This document shows, piece by piece, positions 55,428-63,611 of a stretch of 64,000 nt of DNA (within the stretch, counting starts at the first letter, position 1; each line of letters opens with the position of its first letter). The stretch is from NCBI RefSeq assembly GCF_002287135.1, contig NZ_NESU01000006.1, positions 38,566 through 102,565 on the forward strand, in the 5' to 3' direction. The notes under the pieces are model-generated. The model did not search any database. It saw nothing but the letters and a program-made list of their open reading frames with translations, and had not been told where the DNA came from. The position numbers and the translations under genes were made by a program. This stretch comes from Helicobacter sp. TUL (GTDB lineage: Bacteria; Campylobacterota; Campylobacteria; Campylobacterales; Helicobacteraceae).

Positions 55428-57601
55428 TTATGCACGGCAATTTTGCCATCATAATCACTTGCTTTTATATATGGAGATTCAGCAAGAGGTATGGTTGGCT
55501 TACCGCTTATAGTCCTAAGACAGATTCTAATACATTGCAACAATACAAGACATGTTACAAGCATAAAGAATGCACACAAAATTGCATTAAGCAAGTTATT
55601 ACTAGCAATGAGATTGAATTTATCTACTTGAGCGCTAAGGCTTGCAATAACTTCAGGATCTGTTTGTGTAGCCATCTCTGCAAGTTTTTGAGCCGCAGCT
55701 GCTTTGTTGTTTTGCCATGTCGCAATATGGCTTACTGAATCATGAAGCTTCTCACCATTTGCTGGAAGTAATTTCAAAATCCCTGCATATAGTGTGCTTA
55801 CCAATACCCAAACAGCAGGTAAAATCGCAATCCATGCTTGTTTGGCTTTACCCATTTTAAATAGCACCACTATCACAGCAAGCAATGCCATACCCGCTAA
55901 CATTTGATTAGAAACTCCAAAGAGTGTCCAGAGTGATTTTACACCACCTTGTGGATCTGTAACGCCTTTGATAGAGATATAACCCCAGCCTATCACACAT
56001 ATTAATGTTGCAAGGATTCCATAAAATATCGAATGGATATTTCCAAATGGCTTATAAACATTGCCTAGCACATCTTGAACCATGAATCTACCAGCTCTTG
56101 TCCCTGCATCAACAGCAGTCAAAATAAAGAGTGCTTCAAACAAAATCGCAAAATGATACCAAAACGCCAAAGAGCCTTGAGAAAATAATGGTACTTGTGA
56201 AATGATAGTTGCCAAACCTATTGCAAAAGTTGGCGCACCACCAGTTTTACTAAGGATTGATTTTTCACCTATCTCATTGGCAGTGTTAAGAATCTGTTCT
56301 GGTGTAATCACAAATCCCCATGATCCAATTGTTTGCGCCGCTGCCTGTGCTGCTGCCATTGTGTCTTGCAACACACCGCCTTGATAAAAACTAGCTGTTC
56401 CAAGGGCAGCTGGTGCAACATTGACAGAAAAATACAAACCAGGTGTAAGGATTACAGCAGCAATAAGTGCCATAATCGCCACGGCAGATTCCATAAGCAT
56501 AGATCCATAGCCTACCATTCTTGCATGAGATTCACGCTCTAACATTTTAGGTGTTGTCCCACTTGATATAAGGGCGTGAAATCCACTAATCGCACCACAA
56601 GCAATTGTAATAAACAAAAATGGAAAGAGCTTGCCACTAAACACAGGACCGCTTCCATCGATAAACTTTGTAACACTTGCAAATTGCACATCTGGCGCTA
56701 CTATAAGGATACCCGCAGCCATAATCACAATCACACCTATTTTTAGAAAAGTGCTTAAATAATCTCTAGGAGCAAGCAAAAACCATACAGGCAAGATTGC
56801 TGCGATAAATCCATACGCAATCATGACATACGTAAGTGTAACAGGACTTAATGTAAAAAGTGGTGCGAGTGTTTCGCTTTCTCCCACTGCGCGACCATAA
56901 TAAAGTGCTAAAAGCAACAAAATAAAGCCAATGATACTTGCTTCACCAATTTTACCAGGACGCAAGAATCGCATATGTAATCCCATATAAATAGCTATAG
57001 GAATAGTCATAGCGATTGTAAAAAGTCCCCAAGGAGATTCAGCGAGTGCATTGACAACAACAAGCGCTAAAATTGCGATAATAAGCATCATAATACCTAA
57101 AATCCCAATCATTGCGATACTTCCCACGCCTTTGCCTAACTCAAGCTTGATAATTTCTCCCAAGCTTTTTCCATCTCTACGCATAGAAATAAAGAGCACA
57201 GTAAAGTCATGAACTGCCCCTGCAAGCACCACACCAACCACAATCCAAATCATACTTGGTAGATAACCCATTTGGGCAGCGAGGATAGGACCAACCAAAG
57301 GACCAGCACCAGCTATGGCAGCAAAATGATGTCCAAAAAGAACAATCTTATTTGTTGGCACAAAATCATGTCCATCATTATGGGCTACTGCCGGAGTAGC
57401 GCGATTATCATCAAGTCCTAAAACTTTGTAAGCAATATATTTGGAGTAGTAACGATATGCTATCGCATAAATACACACCGCTGCTACCACAATCCATATT
57501 GCACTAATACTTTCTCCAGTATGCAGTGCAAGCACACCAAAACAATATGCACCTACAAGCGATACTAACGCCCATAGTGCAATACTTAAAGCCTTATTCA
57601 T
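55424..57601 (-). CDS. cstA: Carbon starvation protein A, peptide/pyruvate transporter
   Basis: 725 residues, about 16-18 membrane helices. Signatures: NKIVLFGHHFAAIAGAGPLV, GPILAAQMGYLPSMIWIVVG, VLAGAVHDFTVLFISMRRDG, FITIACGAISGFHALISSGT and AVDAGTRAGRFMVQDVLGNV. CstA takes up peptides or pyruvate and is raised in poor carbon supply. Promoter region to its right holds an inverted repeat (57737-57775). It is followed by kstA with a 4-base overlap. Confidence 0.95.
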   Translation of the reverse strand: MNKALSIALWALVSLVGAYCFGVLALHTGESISAIWIVVAAVCIYAIAYRYYSKYIAYKVLGLDDNRATPAVAHNDGHDFVPTNKIVLFGHHFAAIAGAGPLVGPILAAQMGYLPSMIWIVVGVVLAGAVHDFTVLFISMRRDGKSLGEIIKLELGKGVGSIAMIGILGIMMLIIAILALVVVNALAESPWGLFTIAMTIPIAIYMGLHMRFLRPGKIGEASIIGFILLLLALYYGRAVGESETLAPLFTLSPVTLTYVMIAYGFIAAILPVWFLLAPRDYLSTFLKIGVIVIMAAGILIVAPDVQFASVTKFIDGSGPVFSGKLFPFLFITIACGAISGFHALISSGTTPKMLERESHARMVGYGSMLMESAVAIMALIAAVILTPGLYFSVNVAPAALGTASFYQGGVLQDTMAAAQAAAQTIGSWGFVITPEQILNTANEIGEKSILSKTGGAPTFAIGLATIISQVPLFSQGSLAFWYHFAILFEALFILTAVDAGTRAGRFMVQDVLGNVYKPFGNIHSIFYGILATLICVIGWGYISIKGVTDPQGGVKSLWTLFGVSNQMLAGMALLAVIVVLFKMGKAKQAWIAILPAVWVLVSTLYAGILKLLPANGEKLHDSVSHIATWQNNKAAAAQKLAEMATQTDPEVIASLSAQVDKFNLIASNNLLNAILCAFFMLVTCLVLLQCIRICLRTISGKPTIPLAESPYIKASDYDGKIAVHK

Positions 57602-57843
57602 AATACACCTTTGTGTTTAGATTCTCATTTTGCAATGACTAGTCCATTGTATATAAGTGTTTTTGTGTAAGTCAAGATTTTTAGGATAAGTTTTTGAGAA
57701 ACACGATGAGATGTAACATTAATACATGTATGCAAATATATACCATACGATACAAATTTAGCGTATTGGTATATACACATAAATAAACCTTAAGTGCGCT
57801 TATTGCATAATGCAGAAAATGACTTATCGTATCAGGAATCTGT
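57602..57843. promoter_or_regulatory. Divergent promoter region between cstA and the EamA gene
   Basis: 242 bases with no gene. On the minus strand a TATACA-type -10 (about 57645-57650) could serve cstA. Near the plus-strand gene there is an inverted repeat, TATATACCA (57737-57745) and TGGTATATA (57767-57775), with 21 bases between the arms and nearly matching TACG/CGTA inside. It may be an operator for either gene. AGGA precedes the EamA ATG. Confidence 0.4.
57737..57775. repeat. Inverted repeat, operator-like
   Basis: Two perfect 9-base arms, TATATACCA and TGGTATATA, 21 bases apart. With TACG and CGTA next to the arms the symmetry extends to 13 bases with one offset base. Centre-to-centre distance is 30 bases, about three helical turns, which suits a dimeric regulator pair or a cruciform. 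Confidence 0.5.
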
Positions 57844-58752
57844 ATGGATCGCACACAACGAATGTATATACTCGCAATGTTTTTTGCTATGTCGCTTTGG
57901 GCGATAGCTTGGCCCTGTTCAAAGATTTTGATTCAACAATCTCACCCTTATCTTATTGCGCTTATGCGTTTTGCGCTTGTATCGGCGTGTATTTTGCCTT
58001 TGATGTTATTATTTAGAGTTTCTTTTAGTCTTTCTAAGACACAATGCTTTTTTGTGTGCATTGCTGGGGTGCTTAATGCTCTTTATTCTTTATTATTTTT
58101 TCAAGGGCTTATGTTTGGCGATGCAGGAAGAGCAGGGGTTATCTCTACGACACTTTCACCTATTTTTGGATCATTATTGAGTATGTTTTTTGGTGGTATG
58201 TCTATTAGTATGCGTGAGAAATTTGGACTTCTACTAGGGTTTGTCTCTGGGATATTTTTATTGCATATCCAAGAATTTTCTTCTTTGTTAAATCCTTTTA
58301 ATCTCTTTTTTATTGGTGCGGCATTTTCTTGGGCATTGGTAACGCTTTTGAGCAAAAAAGTTCATATCCATCCACTGAAATTTAATGGCTATGTATCCTG
58401 CATTAGCACCTTGCTTTTTCTCCCATATCTTTTCTTGGGAGAGGGGATAGAGGAGAGCCTAAGGGCTGCGGATAGTGCATTTTGGGTTTGTTTTTTTATC
58501 GTGAGTGTTCTTTCTGTGGTGGTGGCTACAAGTATCTTTTACAAAGGTGTAGAGGTATTGGGTGTGCATAAAGGTGGAAGCTTTTTGCTCCTTGTGCCTG
58601 TCTTTGCACTCATTTTTTCGTTTTTCTTGCTTGATGAAATACCCGACATACGCACACTTGTAGGGTGCGCATTAGCTTTGGGTGCTATCTATTTGCTTAG
58701 TCTATATAATCACTCACATATTTCGTGGCTTAAAAAATATGTGAGATTCTAG
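57844..58752 (+). CDS. EamA/DMT-family transporter
   Basis: 302 residues in ten membrane helices as two EamA repeats: SLWAIAWPCSKILIQQSHPY near the start of the first and AAFSWALVTLLSKKVHIHP near the start of the second, each with the usual small-residue spacing. Drug/metabolite transporters move small organic solutes; the substrate is unknown. ATG six bases after AGGA. Its end overlaps the convergent methyltransferase by four bases. Confidence 0.85.
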   Translation: MDRTQRMYILAMFFAMSLWAIAWPCSKILIQQSHPYLIALMRFALVSACILPLMLLFRVSFSLSKTQCFFVCIAGVLNALYSLLFFQGLMFGDAGRAGVISTTLSPIFGSLLSMFFGGMSISMREKFGLLLGFVSGIFLLHIQEFSSLLNPFNLFFIGAAFSWALVTLLSKKVHIHPLKFNGYVSCISTLLFLPYLFLGEGIEESLRAADSAFWVCFFIVSVLSVVVATSIFYKGVEVLGVHKGGSFLLLVPVFALIFSFFLLDEIPDIRTLVGCALALGAIYLLSLYNHSHISWLKKYVRF

Positions 58753-59483
58753 GGGTTTTTGGACTTTGCAAGAGCCTTAATTTCATAGCTAAAAACATTT
58801 GGGCTTGGTTGGTGTGTGGCGCTTGCTGTAATTTTATTCCAAAATTTATATTGGAATATATAAAACTTTAAAAATATTTTTCTAATAATTTTTTTAATGC
58901 CGCTGCTTCCACTCATAGCATATTGATCAATTATTTTTACATCATCAAATCCAGCCATTTTAAGAACATAAATAAGACTCCCAGCAGTAAAAAGTGTGGT
59001 ATGAGTAAAATCTTCATATGCCCAATAACATCCAGTGTGGCTTTGTGCATTTGGAACTGCAATAAATAATTTCCCATTATCAGTAAGGCAGTGTTTTTTG
59101 AAATGAGTGAGTATAGGAACTATCATATCTTTAGGAATATGTTCCAAACAATGCGTACTAATAATGAGATCGAATTTTTGTGTAGGAAAAAATTCCAAGA
59201 TATTTTCTACTACCTTTGCATCTACGCCTCGAGACAAACAATATTCTATAGCCTTTGGATTAATATCAATACCAAATACACTTAGATCTTGCCCCCCCCC
59301 CTTATAGGATTTCCAAAAAAAAGATTTATGTTTTATTGCATAGAGAGTTTGTCCGAAACCACAGCCAAAATCTAGGATTCTTGATCCTGAATCTAACTCC
59401 TCGATAATCTCCTCAAAATATGATGGAAGTTTATAATCCACATAAAACTCACTGCCGACATTCCTTGCTTCAAAATATTCCAT
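58749..59483 (-). CDS. Phase-variable class I SAM methyltransferase (ON)
   Basis: 244 residues. SAM motif I is SRILDFGCGFGQTLYAI (about 34-50); the acidic strand FGIDINPKAIEYCLSRGVD and the line FDLIISTHCLEHIPKDMIVP with AVPNAQSH complete a small-molecule or glycan methyltransferase. Residues 61-64 (Lys-Gly-Gly-Gly) are encoded by ten G in a row, seen as C10 at 59292-59301. In this length the frame is open from ATG 59483 to the stop, so the gene is ON. Substrate unknown; a surface sugar is the likely target since such genes are the ones that switch. Confidence 0.82.
   Translation of the reverse strand: MEYFEARNVGSEFYVDYKLPSYFEEIIEELDSGSRILDFGCGFGQTLYAIKHKSFFWKSYKGGGQDLSVFGIDINPKAIEYCLSRGVDAKVVENILEFFPTQKFDLIISTHCLEHIPKDMIVPILTHFKKHCLTDNGKLFIAVPNAQSHTGCYWAYEDFTHTTLFTAGSLIYVLKMAGFDDVKIIDQYAMSGSSGIKKIIRKIFLKFYIFQYKFWNKITASATHQPSPNVFSYEIKALAKSKNP
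59292..59301 (-). repeat. G10 homopolymer tract (C10 on plus strand) inside the methyltransferase
   Basis: Ten C on the plus strand, ten G in the coding sense, spanning the last base of a Lys codon and three Gly codons right behind SAM motif I. A change of one or two bases would shift the frame and cut the protein at about 60-80 residues, removing most of the catalytic domain. Confidence 0.95.
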
Positions 59484-59516
59484 AGTATCTCCTTTGTTTA
59501 TAATTTAGTAATCAAT

Positions 59517-60191
59517 CTAGCCAAAAAGTCTTGAACCTATGCGCACGAGGTTTGCGCCACATGCTATAGCAATCTCAAAATCTTCACTCATACCCATAGA
59601 AAGGGTTTTTGCTCCCACATTTTGGAGTGAATCAAACACATCTTTGGCAAGCACAAAACTCTTTTCTATAGCCTTATAATCTGTGCTATGCACCCCAATG
59701 CTCATCACCCCTTCTAGTTTGATATTAGGACATTGTGCCAAAATCTCTAAATATATTTCTTTGGCTTGTGTTGGTGATACGCCACTTTTGGTAGATTCAA
59801 AAGATGTATTAAGTTGCAATAAGGCGCGCATTACCTTACCTTTGGCTTCTAATCGCTTTTGTAACGCTATGGCAAGTTTTAGAGAATCTAATGAGTGCAA
59901 TAAAGTAGGATTAAGATCAATAAGCGTGTTAATTTTGTTTTCTTGCAAAGTGCCTATCATATGCCATTGTAGCGGTAGAGATTCTAAAATGTGCATTTTT
60001 TGTTTAAGGTCTTGGACTTTGTTTTCGCCAAACGCCCTTTGTCCGCATTCATGCAAAAGCGTAATTTGCTCGGTTGTAGCGTATTTGCTTACTGCCAAAA
60101 GCGACACGATGTGATGAGGATTGTAAGCTAAGCGTGCGCGTTCAATTTTTCGTATGACAAGATCAAGATTGCGTATATAAGATGCATGCAT
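59517..60191 (-). CDS. YggS family PLP-binding protein (PLPBP)
   Basis: 224 residues, alanine-racemase-like barrel. The PLP lysine is in VSLLAVSKYATTEQITLLHE; FGENKVQDLKQKM, LQWHMIGTLQENKINTLIDL and LSMGMSEDFEIAIACGANLV are the family lines. PLPBP keeps vitamin B6 and amino-acid pools in balance without known catalysis. ATG with AAAGGGAATCT upstream. It stands alone between the methyltransferase and a divergent membrane protein. Confidence 0.92.
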   Translation of the reverse strand: MHASYIRNLDLVIRKIERARLAYNPHHIVSLLAVSKYATTEQITLLHECGQRAFGENKVQDLKQKMHILESLPLQWHMIGTLQENKINTLIDLNPTLLHSLDSLKLAIALQKRLEAKGKVMRALLQLNTSFESTKSGVSPTQAKEIYLEILAQCPNIKLEGVMSIGVHSTDYKAIEKSFVLAKDVFDSLQNVGAKTLSMGMSEDFEIAIACGANLVRIGSRLFG

Positions 60192-60281
60192 AGATTCCCT
60201 TTAGATTCTGTAGTAAGCTAATTATAGGACATTATGCCTTAGATTTTGATTTTATGAATATTTTAAAGTTATAATTCACAT

Positions 60282-60989
60282 ATGAAACGCAACATATTTT
60301 TTATTTTTAGTGCTTTTGTTTTCTTGTGCGAGGTTCTTTTTGGCGCACGCCCTATGAATACCGATGACGCCCGTGTCGTCGCACCAAAAAGTTGTCAAAT
60401 AGAAAGCTGGACAAAATTTGGAGGTGGTCATGAGCTATGGGCGCTTCCTGCGTGTAATTTTTTGTTTGATACCGAAATGACACTTGGCGGAAATTTGACT
60501 TATCAAGATTCTTCACATACTGGTCCTTATGGCGCATATCAGGGTGCTGCTGTTTTTGCTTTTAAAAAAATCTTTTATGATTTGGAGCGTGATGGATTTA
60601 GTTATGGGCTTAGTGTTGGTAATGCGCGTTTAGGACGATTTTTAAACCATAATGATACTTTTTATACATATGCGCTTTTTAGTAAAGCATTTTTTGCTAA
60701 TCAGCTTTTTTTGCATACAAATCTAGGCTACAAAGCCACAAAAACCCACAATCTCTATACGCTTGGCGTTGGGTTTGAATACGATATGAATGAATATATT
60801 TGGCTTATGGCAGAGGGATTTAAAGAGCAATTGATACCTGCAATGTATCAAGTAGGCGTGAGAATCTGGCTTAAACGTGATATGGTGCAAATAGATTGCA
60901 CATATGGCAATGCGTTTGAGCAACCTTTTGGTAAAAATATGGCGTTTGGAACTATTGGTATACGACTTTTGAGCGAAAAACTCTTTTAA
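60282..60989 (+). CDS. Outer-membrane beta-barrel-like protein, unknown
   Basis: 235 residues. Signal peptide IFFIFSAFVFLCEVLFGA, then ARPMNTDDARVV, followed by alternating amphipathic strands ending in aromatic residues (MTLGGNLTYQDSSHTGPYGA, TYALFSKAFFANQLFLHTNL, NLYTLGVGFEYDMNEYIWLM, FGTIGIRLLSEKLF). Such a pattern fits a small barrel of about 10-12 strands; the last strand ends in Phe, as outer-membrane proteins do. No closer family recognised. The motif PMNTDDA at the mature start is typical of proteins of this sort that follow metal or copper genes, but none is here. Confidence 0.65.
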   Translation: MKRNIFFIFSAFVFLCEVLFGARPMNTDDARVVAPKSCQIESWTKFGGGHELWALPACNFLFDTEMTLGGNLTYQDSSHTGPYGAYQGAAVFAFKKIFYDLERDGFSYGLSVGNARLGRFLNHNDTFYTYALFSKAFFANQLFLHTNLGYKATKTHNLYTLGVGFEYDMNEYIWLMAEGFKEQLIPAMYQVGVRIWLKRDMVQIDCTYGNAFEQPFGKNMAFGTIGIRLLSEKLF

Positions 60990-61061
60990 GATTTTAAGGA
61001 ATTGTTGTATAATCCGAAGTTTTTGGTTTAGAATCTTAAATTCATCTTTGGAGTAGCTATA

Positions 61062-62081
61062 ATGAAACAATACAATGTAGGGATCGTCGGTGCGAGTGGT
61101 GCTGTCGGTGAAGAATTGGCATTAGTCTTAGAAGAACAAAATTTTCCTGTGGGCAAGTTTGTGCCACTTGCAAGTGCGCGTAGTGCAGGGGAGAGCGTCT
61201 CATTTAGAGGCAAAGAGTATGAAATCTTAGAAACCACTGATGAAGTGTTTGCAAAAGAAGAAATTGAAATTGCGTTTTTTTCTGCTGGTGGGAGTGTGAG
61301 TGCAAGATATGCACCTAGTGCGGTCAAAGCTGGTGCGTTGGTTATTGATAATACAAGTCATTTTAGAATGGATACTGATGTGCCACTTGTCGTCCCAGAG
61401 GTGAATCCAGAGGATATAGCATTATATAAAAAGCGTGGTATTATCGCAAATCCAAATTGCTCAACAATCCAAATGGTGCATATTCTTGCGCCATTGCATA
61501 GGGCATTTGGTATTGAGCGTGTCGATGTAAGCACATATCAAGCAGTTTCAGGAGCGGGTAAAAGAGGCATAGAAGAGCTTTTTACACAAATGCGTCAGAT
61601 TCTAAACTTTGATATTCAATCTTGTCAAGCAGAGGTTTTTGCACATCGTATAGCGCTTAACGCAATTCCACATATTGATGTCTTTTTGGATAATGATTAC
61701 ACCAAAGAAGAAATGAAAATGATCAACGAAACAAATAAAATTTTGCATACAAGCCTACCTATAAGCGCGACTTGTGTGCGTGTGCCAGTGTTAAGGAGTC
61801 ATAGCGAGAGCATTACAATCCGCTTTGAAAATGCCATAGATAGCACAAAAGCCAAAGAAGTGCTAAAAAATGCTCCAAATGTTGTGCTAATCGATGATGT
61901 TAAAAACAATCAATATCCTATGCCACTGACTGCTACAGAAACAGATCAAACTTATGTCGGACGCATACGCGTAGATAACTTTGATCCAAAAATTTTACAT
62001 CTATGGTGTGTAGCGGATCAACTTCGTGTGGGTGCGGCAACAAATGCTGTGCGTATCGCCCAAAAATGGATTGAGCTATGA
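61062..62081 (+). CDS. asd: Aspartate-semialdehyde dehydrogenase
   Basis: 339 residues. NADP loop [20 protein letters not shown], active-site Cys in [19 protein letters not shown], and [12 protein letters not shown] with the catalytic His later in [16 protein letters not shown]. Leads to lysine, diaminopimelate, threonine and methionine. Its stop overlaps the hemE start by four bases. Confidence 0.96.
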   Translation: MKQYNVGIVGASGAVGEELALVLEEQNFPVGKFVPLASARSAGESVSFRGKEYEILETTDEVFAKEEIEIAFFSAGGSVSARYAPSAVKAGALVIDNTSHFRMDTDVPLVVPEVNPEDIALYKKRGIIANPNCSTIQMVHILAPLHRAFGIERVDVSTYQAVSGAGKRGIEELFTQMRQILNFDIQSCQAEVFAHRIALNAIPHIDVFLDNDYTKEEMKMINETNKILHTSLPISATCVRVPVLRSHSESITIRFENAIDSTKAKEVLKNAPNVVLIDDVKNNQYPMPLTATETDQTYVGRIRVDNFDPKILHLWCVADQLRVGAATNAVRIAQKWIEL

Positions 62082-63100
62082 TTTTTGTTGATGCGTGTTT
62101 TAGGAAACCTACGCCATACACACCCATATGGCTTATGAGACAAGCAGGGCGATATTTAACCGAATACAAAGCCACACGCGCACAAGCTGGAAGCTTTTTG
62201 GATTTGTGCAAAAATGTGGAGCTTGCTACCGAAGTTACGCTTCAGCCTGTAGAAATCTTAGATGTTGATGCAGCGATTTTGTTTAGCGATATTTTGGTAG
62301 TGCCACTTGAGATGGGCTTGGGGCTTGAATTTGTCGCTGGAGAAGGACCAAAATTTAAGCAAACAATCGCAACCCAAAATGATGTAGATTCTCTTAAAAG
62401 TGGTGCGTTTAAGAATCTAGAATATGTGTATGATACATTGAGTATGCTACGCCAAAAACTTCCCAAAGATAAGGCATTGATAGGGTTTTGTGGATCGCCT
62501 TGGACACTTGCTACATACATGATAGAAGGCGAGGGGAGCAAGACATACACAAAAAGCAAAAAAATGCTTTATAGCAATCCAACACTCTTGCATAGTTTAT
62601 TAAGCAAAATTAGTGATGAACTCAAGGGTTATCTTGCACGACAAATAGAATCTGGTGCAAATGCGGTGCAGATTTTTGATAGTTGGGCTGGGGCACTTGA
62701 GTGTAGTGCGTATTTTGAATTTAGTTGGCGTTATATGCAAGATATTGCACAATTTTTAAAAAATAAATACCCACATATCCCTGTAATGCTTTTCCCTAAG
62801 GGTATTGCAGGATTTTTGGATCATATTGATGGGGTATTTGATGTGTTTGGTGTGGATTGGAGCACCCCTATGGAATTAGCCAAACAAAAACTTGGACACA
62901 AATATGTTTTGCAGGGTAATCTTGAGCCCGCAAGGCTATACGATAAAGATTCTATGATAGGTGGCGTGGAAGCGATATTACGCGTTATGGGAAAAGAAAG
63001 CGGACATATTTTTAACCTTGGACATGGTATGTTGCCAGACTTGCCGCGCCAAAATGCCATAGATTTAATACAAATTGTAAGAGAGCGCACAAAACGCTAA
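62078..63100 (+). CDS. hemE: Uroporphyrinogen decarboxylase
   Basis: 340 residues. [20 protein letters not shown] with the catalytic Arg residues, [20 protein letters not shown] with the Asp, and [10 protein letters not shown] and [19 protein letters not shown] near the end are diagnostic. Fourth common step of haem synthesis. The ATG overlaps the asd stop. The ssrA gene follows after a 144-base gap. Confidence 0.96.
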   Translation: MIFVDACFRKPTPYTPIWLMRQAGRYLTEYKATRAQAGSFLDLCKNVELATEVTLQPVEILDVDAAILFSDILVVPLEMGLGLEFVAGEGPKFKQTIATQNDVDSLKSGAFKNLEYVYDTLSMLRQKLPKDKALIGFCGSPWTLATYMIEGEGSKTYTKSKKMLYSNPTLLHSLLSKISDELKGYLARQIESGANAVQIFDSWAGALECSAYFEFSWRYMQDIAQFLKNKYPHIPVMLFPKGIAGFLDHIDGVFDVFGVDWSTPMELAKQKLGHKYVLQGNLEPARLYDKDSMIGGVEAILRVMGKESGHIFNLGHGMLPDLPRQNAIDLIQIVRERTKR

Positions 63101-63112
63101 TGACGCGATAAT

Positions 63113-63138
63113 CAGCAAGGTTTTTATATCTCTTGCTG
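63113..63138 (+). terminator. Possible hairpin terminator after hemE
   Basis: CAGCAAG (63113-63119) and CTTGCTG (63132-63138), a 7-base perfect stem with a 12-base loop rich in T, 13 bases after the hemE stop. No U run follows on the right, so this is a weak candidate. Confidence 0.35.
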
Positions 63139-63216
63139 TGTGTGGGATAATACTTGGGTCTGATAACTTTTGTAGATATATCCAAAGTTTGTGAGATTTT
63201 ACATACTAATTTTTGA

Positions 63217-63222
63217 TATAAT
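63217..63222 (+). promoter_or_regulatory. TATAAT -10 box of the tmRNA gene
   Basis: A perfect TATAAT, 22 bases before the mature tmRNA 5' end. A start at about 63229 leaves a short leader for RNase P to remove. Upstream TTTTGA and A/T-rich tracts fit the Helicobacter housekeeping promoter, which has little -35. Confidence 0.65.
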
Positions 63223-63244
63223 GCCTGCTTCGCCTTTTATATAT

Positions 63245-63611
63245 GGGGTTGAAAAGGAATTCGACAGGAAGTGTAGAATCTAAGTGCATGTGAGCCGGTA
63301 AGCTCTAAAACTGCCAAATAGCAATAAACGCAAACAATACAAATTACGCTCCAGCTTACGCAAAAGTAGCGTAAGTCTTATTTCCTTTGGGAGCCGACAT
63401 TTCTAAGAGTTCTAGCCTTTTAGATTCTGTCGTCACTATGCTAGATGCTTGCTAAATATGTCTTGGTTTAGCAAAAAGACAAAGAGACTGCTTGTCGTGT
63501 AGAGTTTGGGGGTTTTCTCTTGGGACAAAAAGATAAAAATCCTATCTAAACATGTAGAGTCTTAGTGGAAATGCTTTTTGGACTGGGGTTCGATTCCCCA
63601 CAACTCCACCA
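63245..63611 (+). ncRNA. ssrA: Transfer-messenger RNA
   Basis: 367 bases. The 5' end GGGGTTG pairs with CAACTCC before the encoded ACCA at 63608-63611, and the T-arm GGGGTTCGATTCCCC lies at about 63587-63601. The reading frame encodes the tag (see next entry) followed by TAA. Together with SmpB it frees stalled ribosomes and marks the unfinished protein for ClpXP and others. In H. pylori it is essential. The internal part with repeated stems forms the pseudoknots. Confidence 0.97.
63330..63374 (+). other. tmRNA-encoded proteolysis tag
   Basis: From the resume codon GCA the frame reads A-NNTNYAPAYAKVA and then TAA at 63372-63374. With the alanine brought by the tmRNA itself the tag is (A)ANNTNYAPAYAKVA. 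The C-terminal pair is VA instead of the AA that most ssrA tags carry. Confidence 0.95.
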
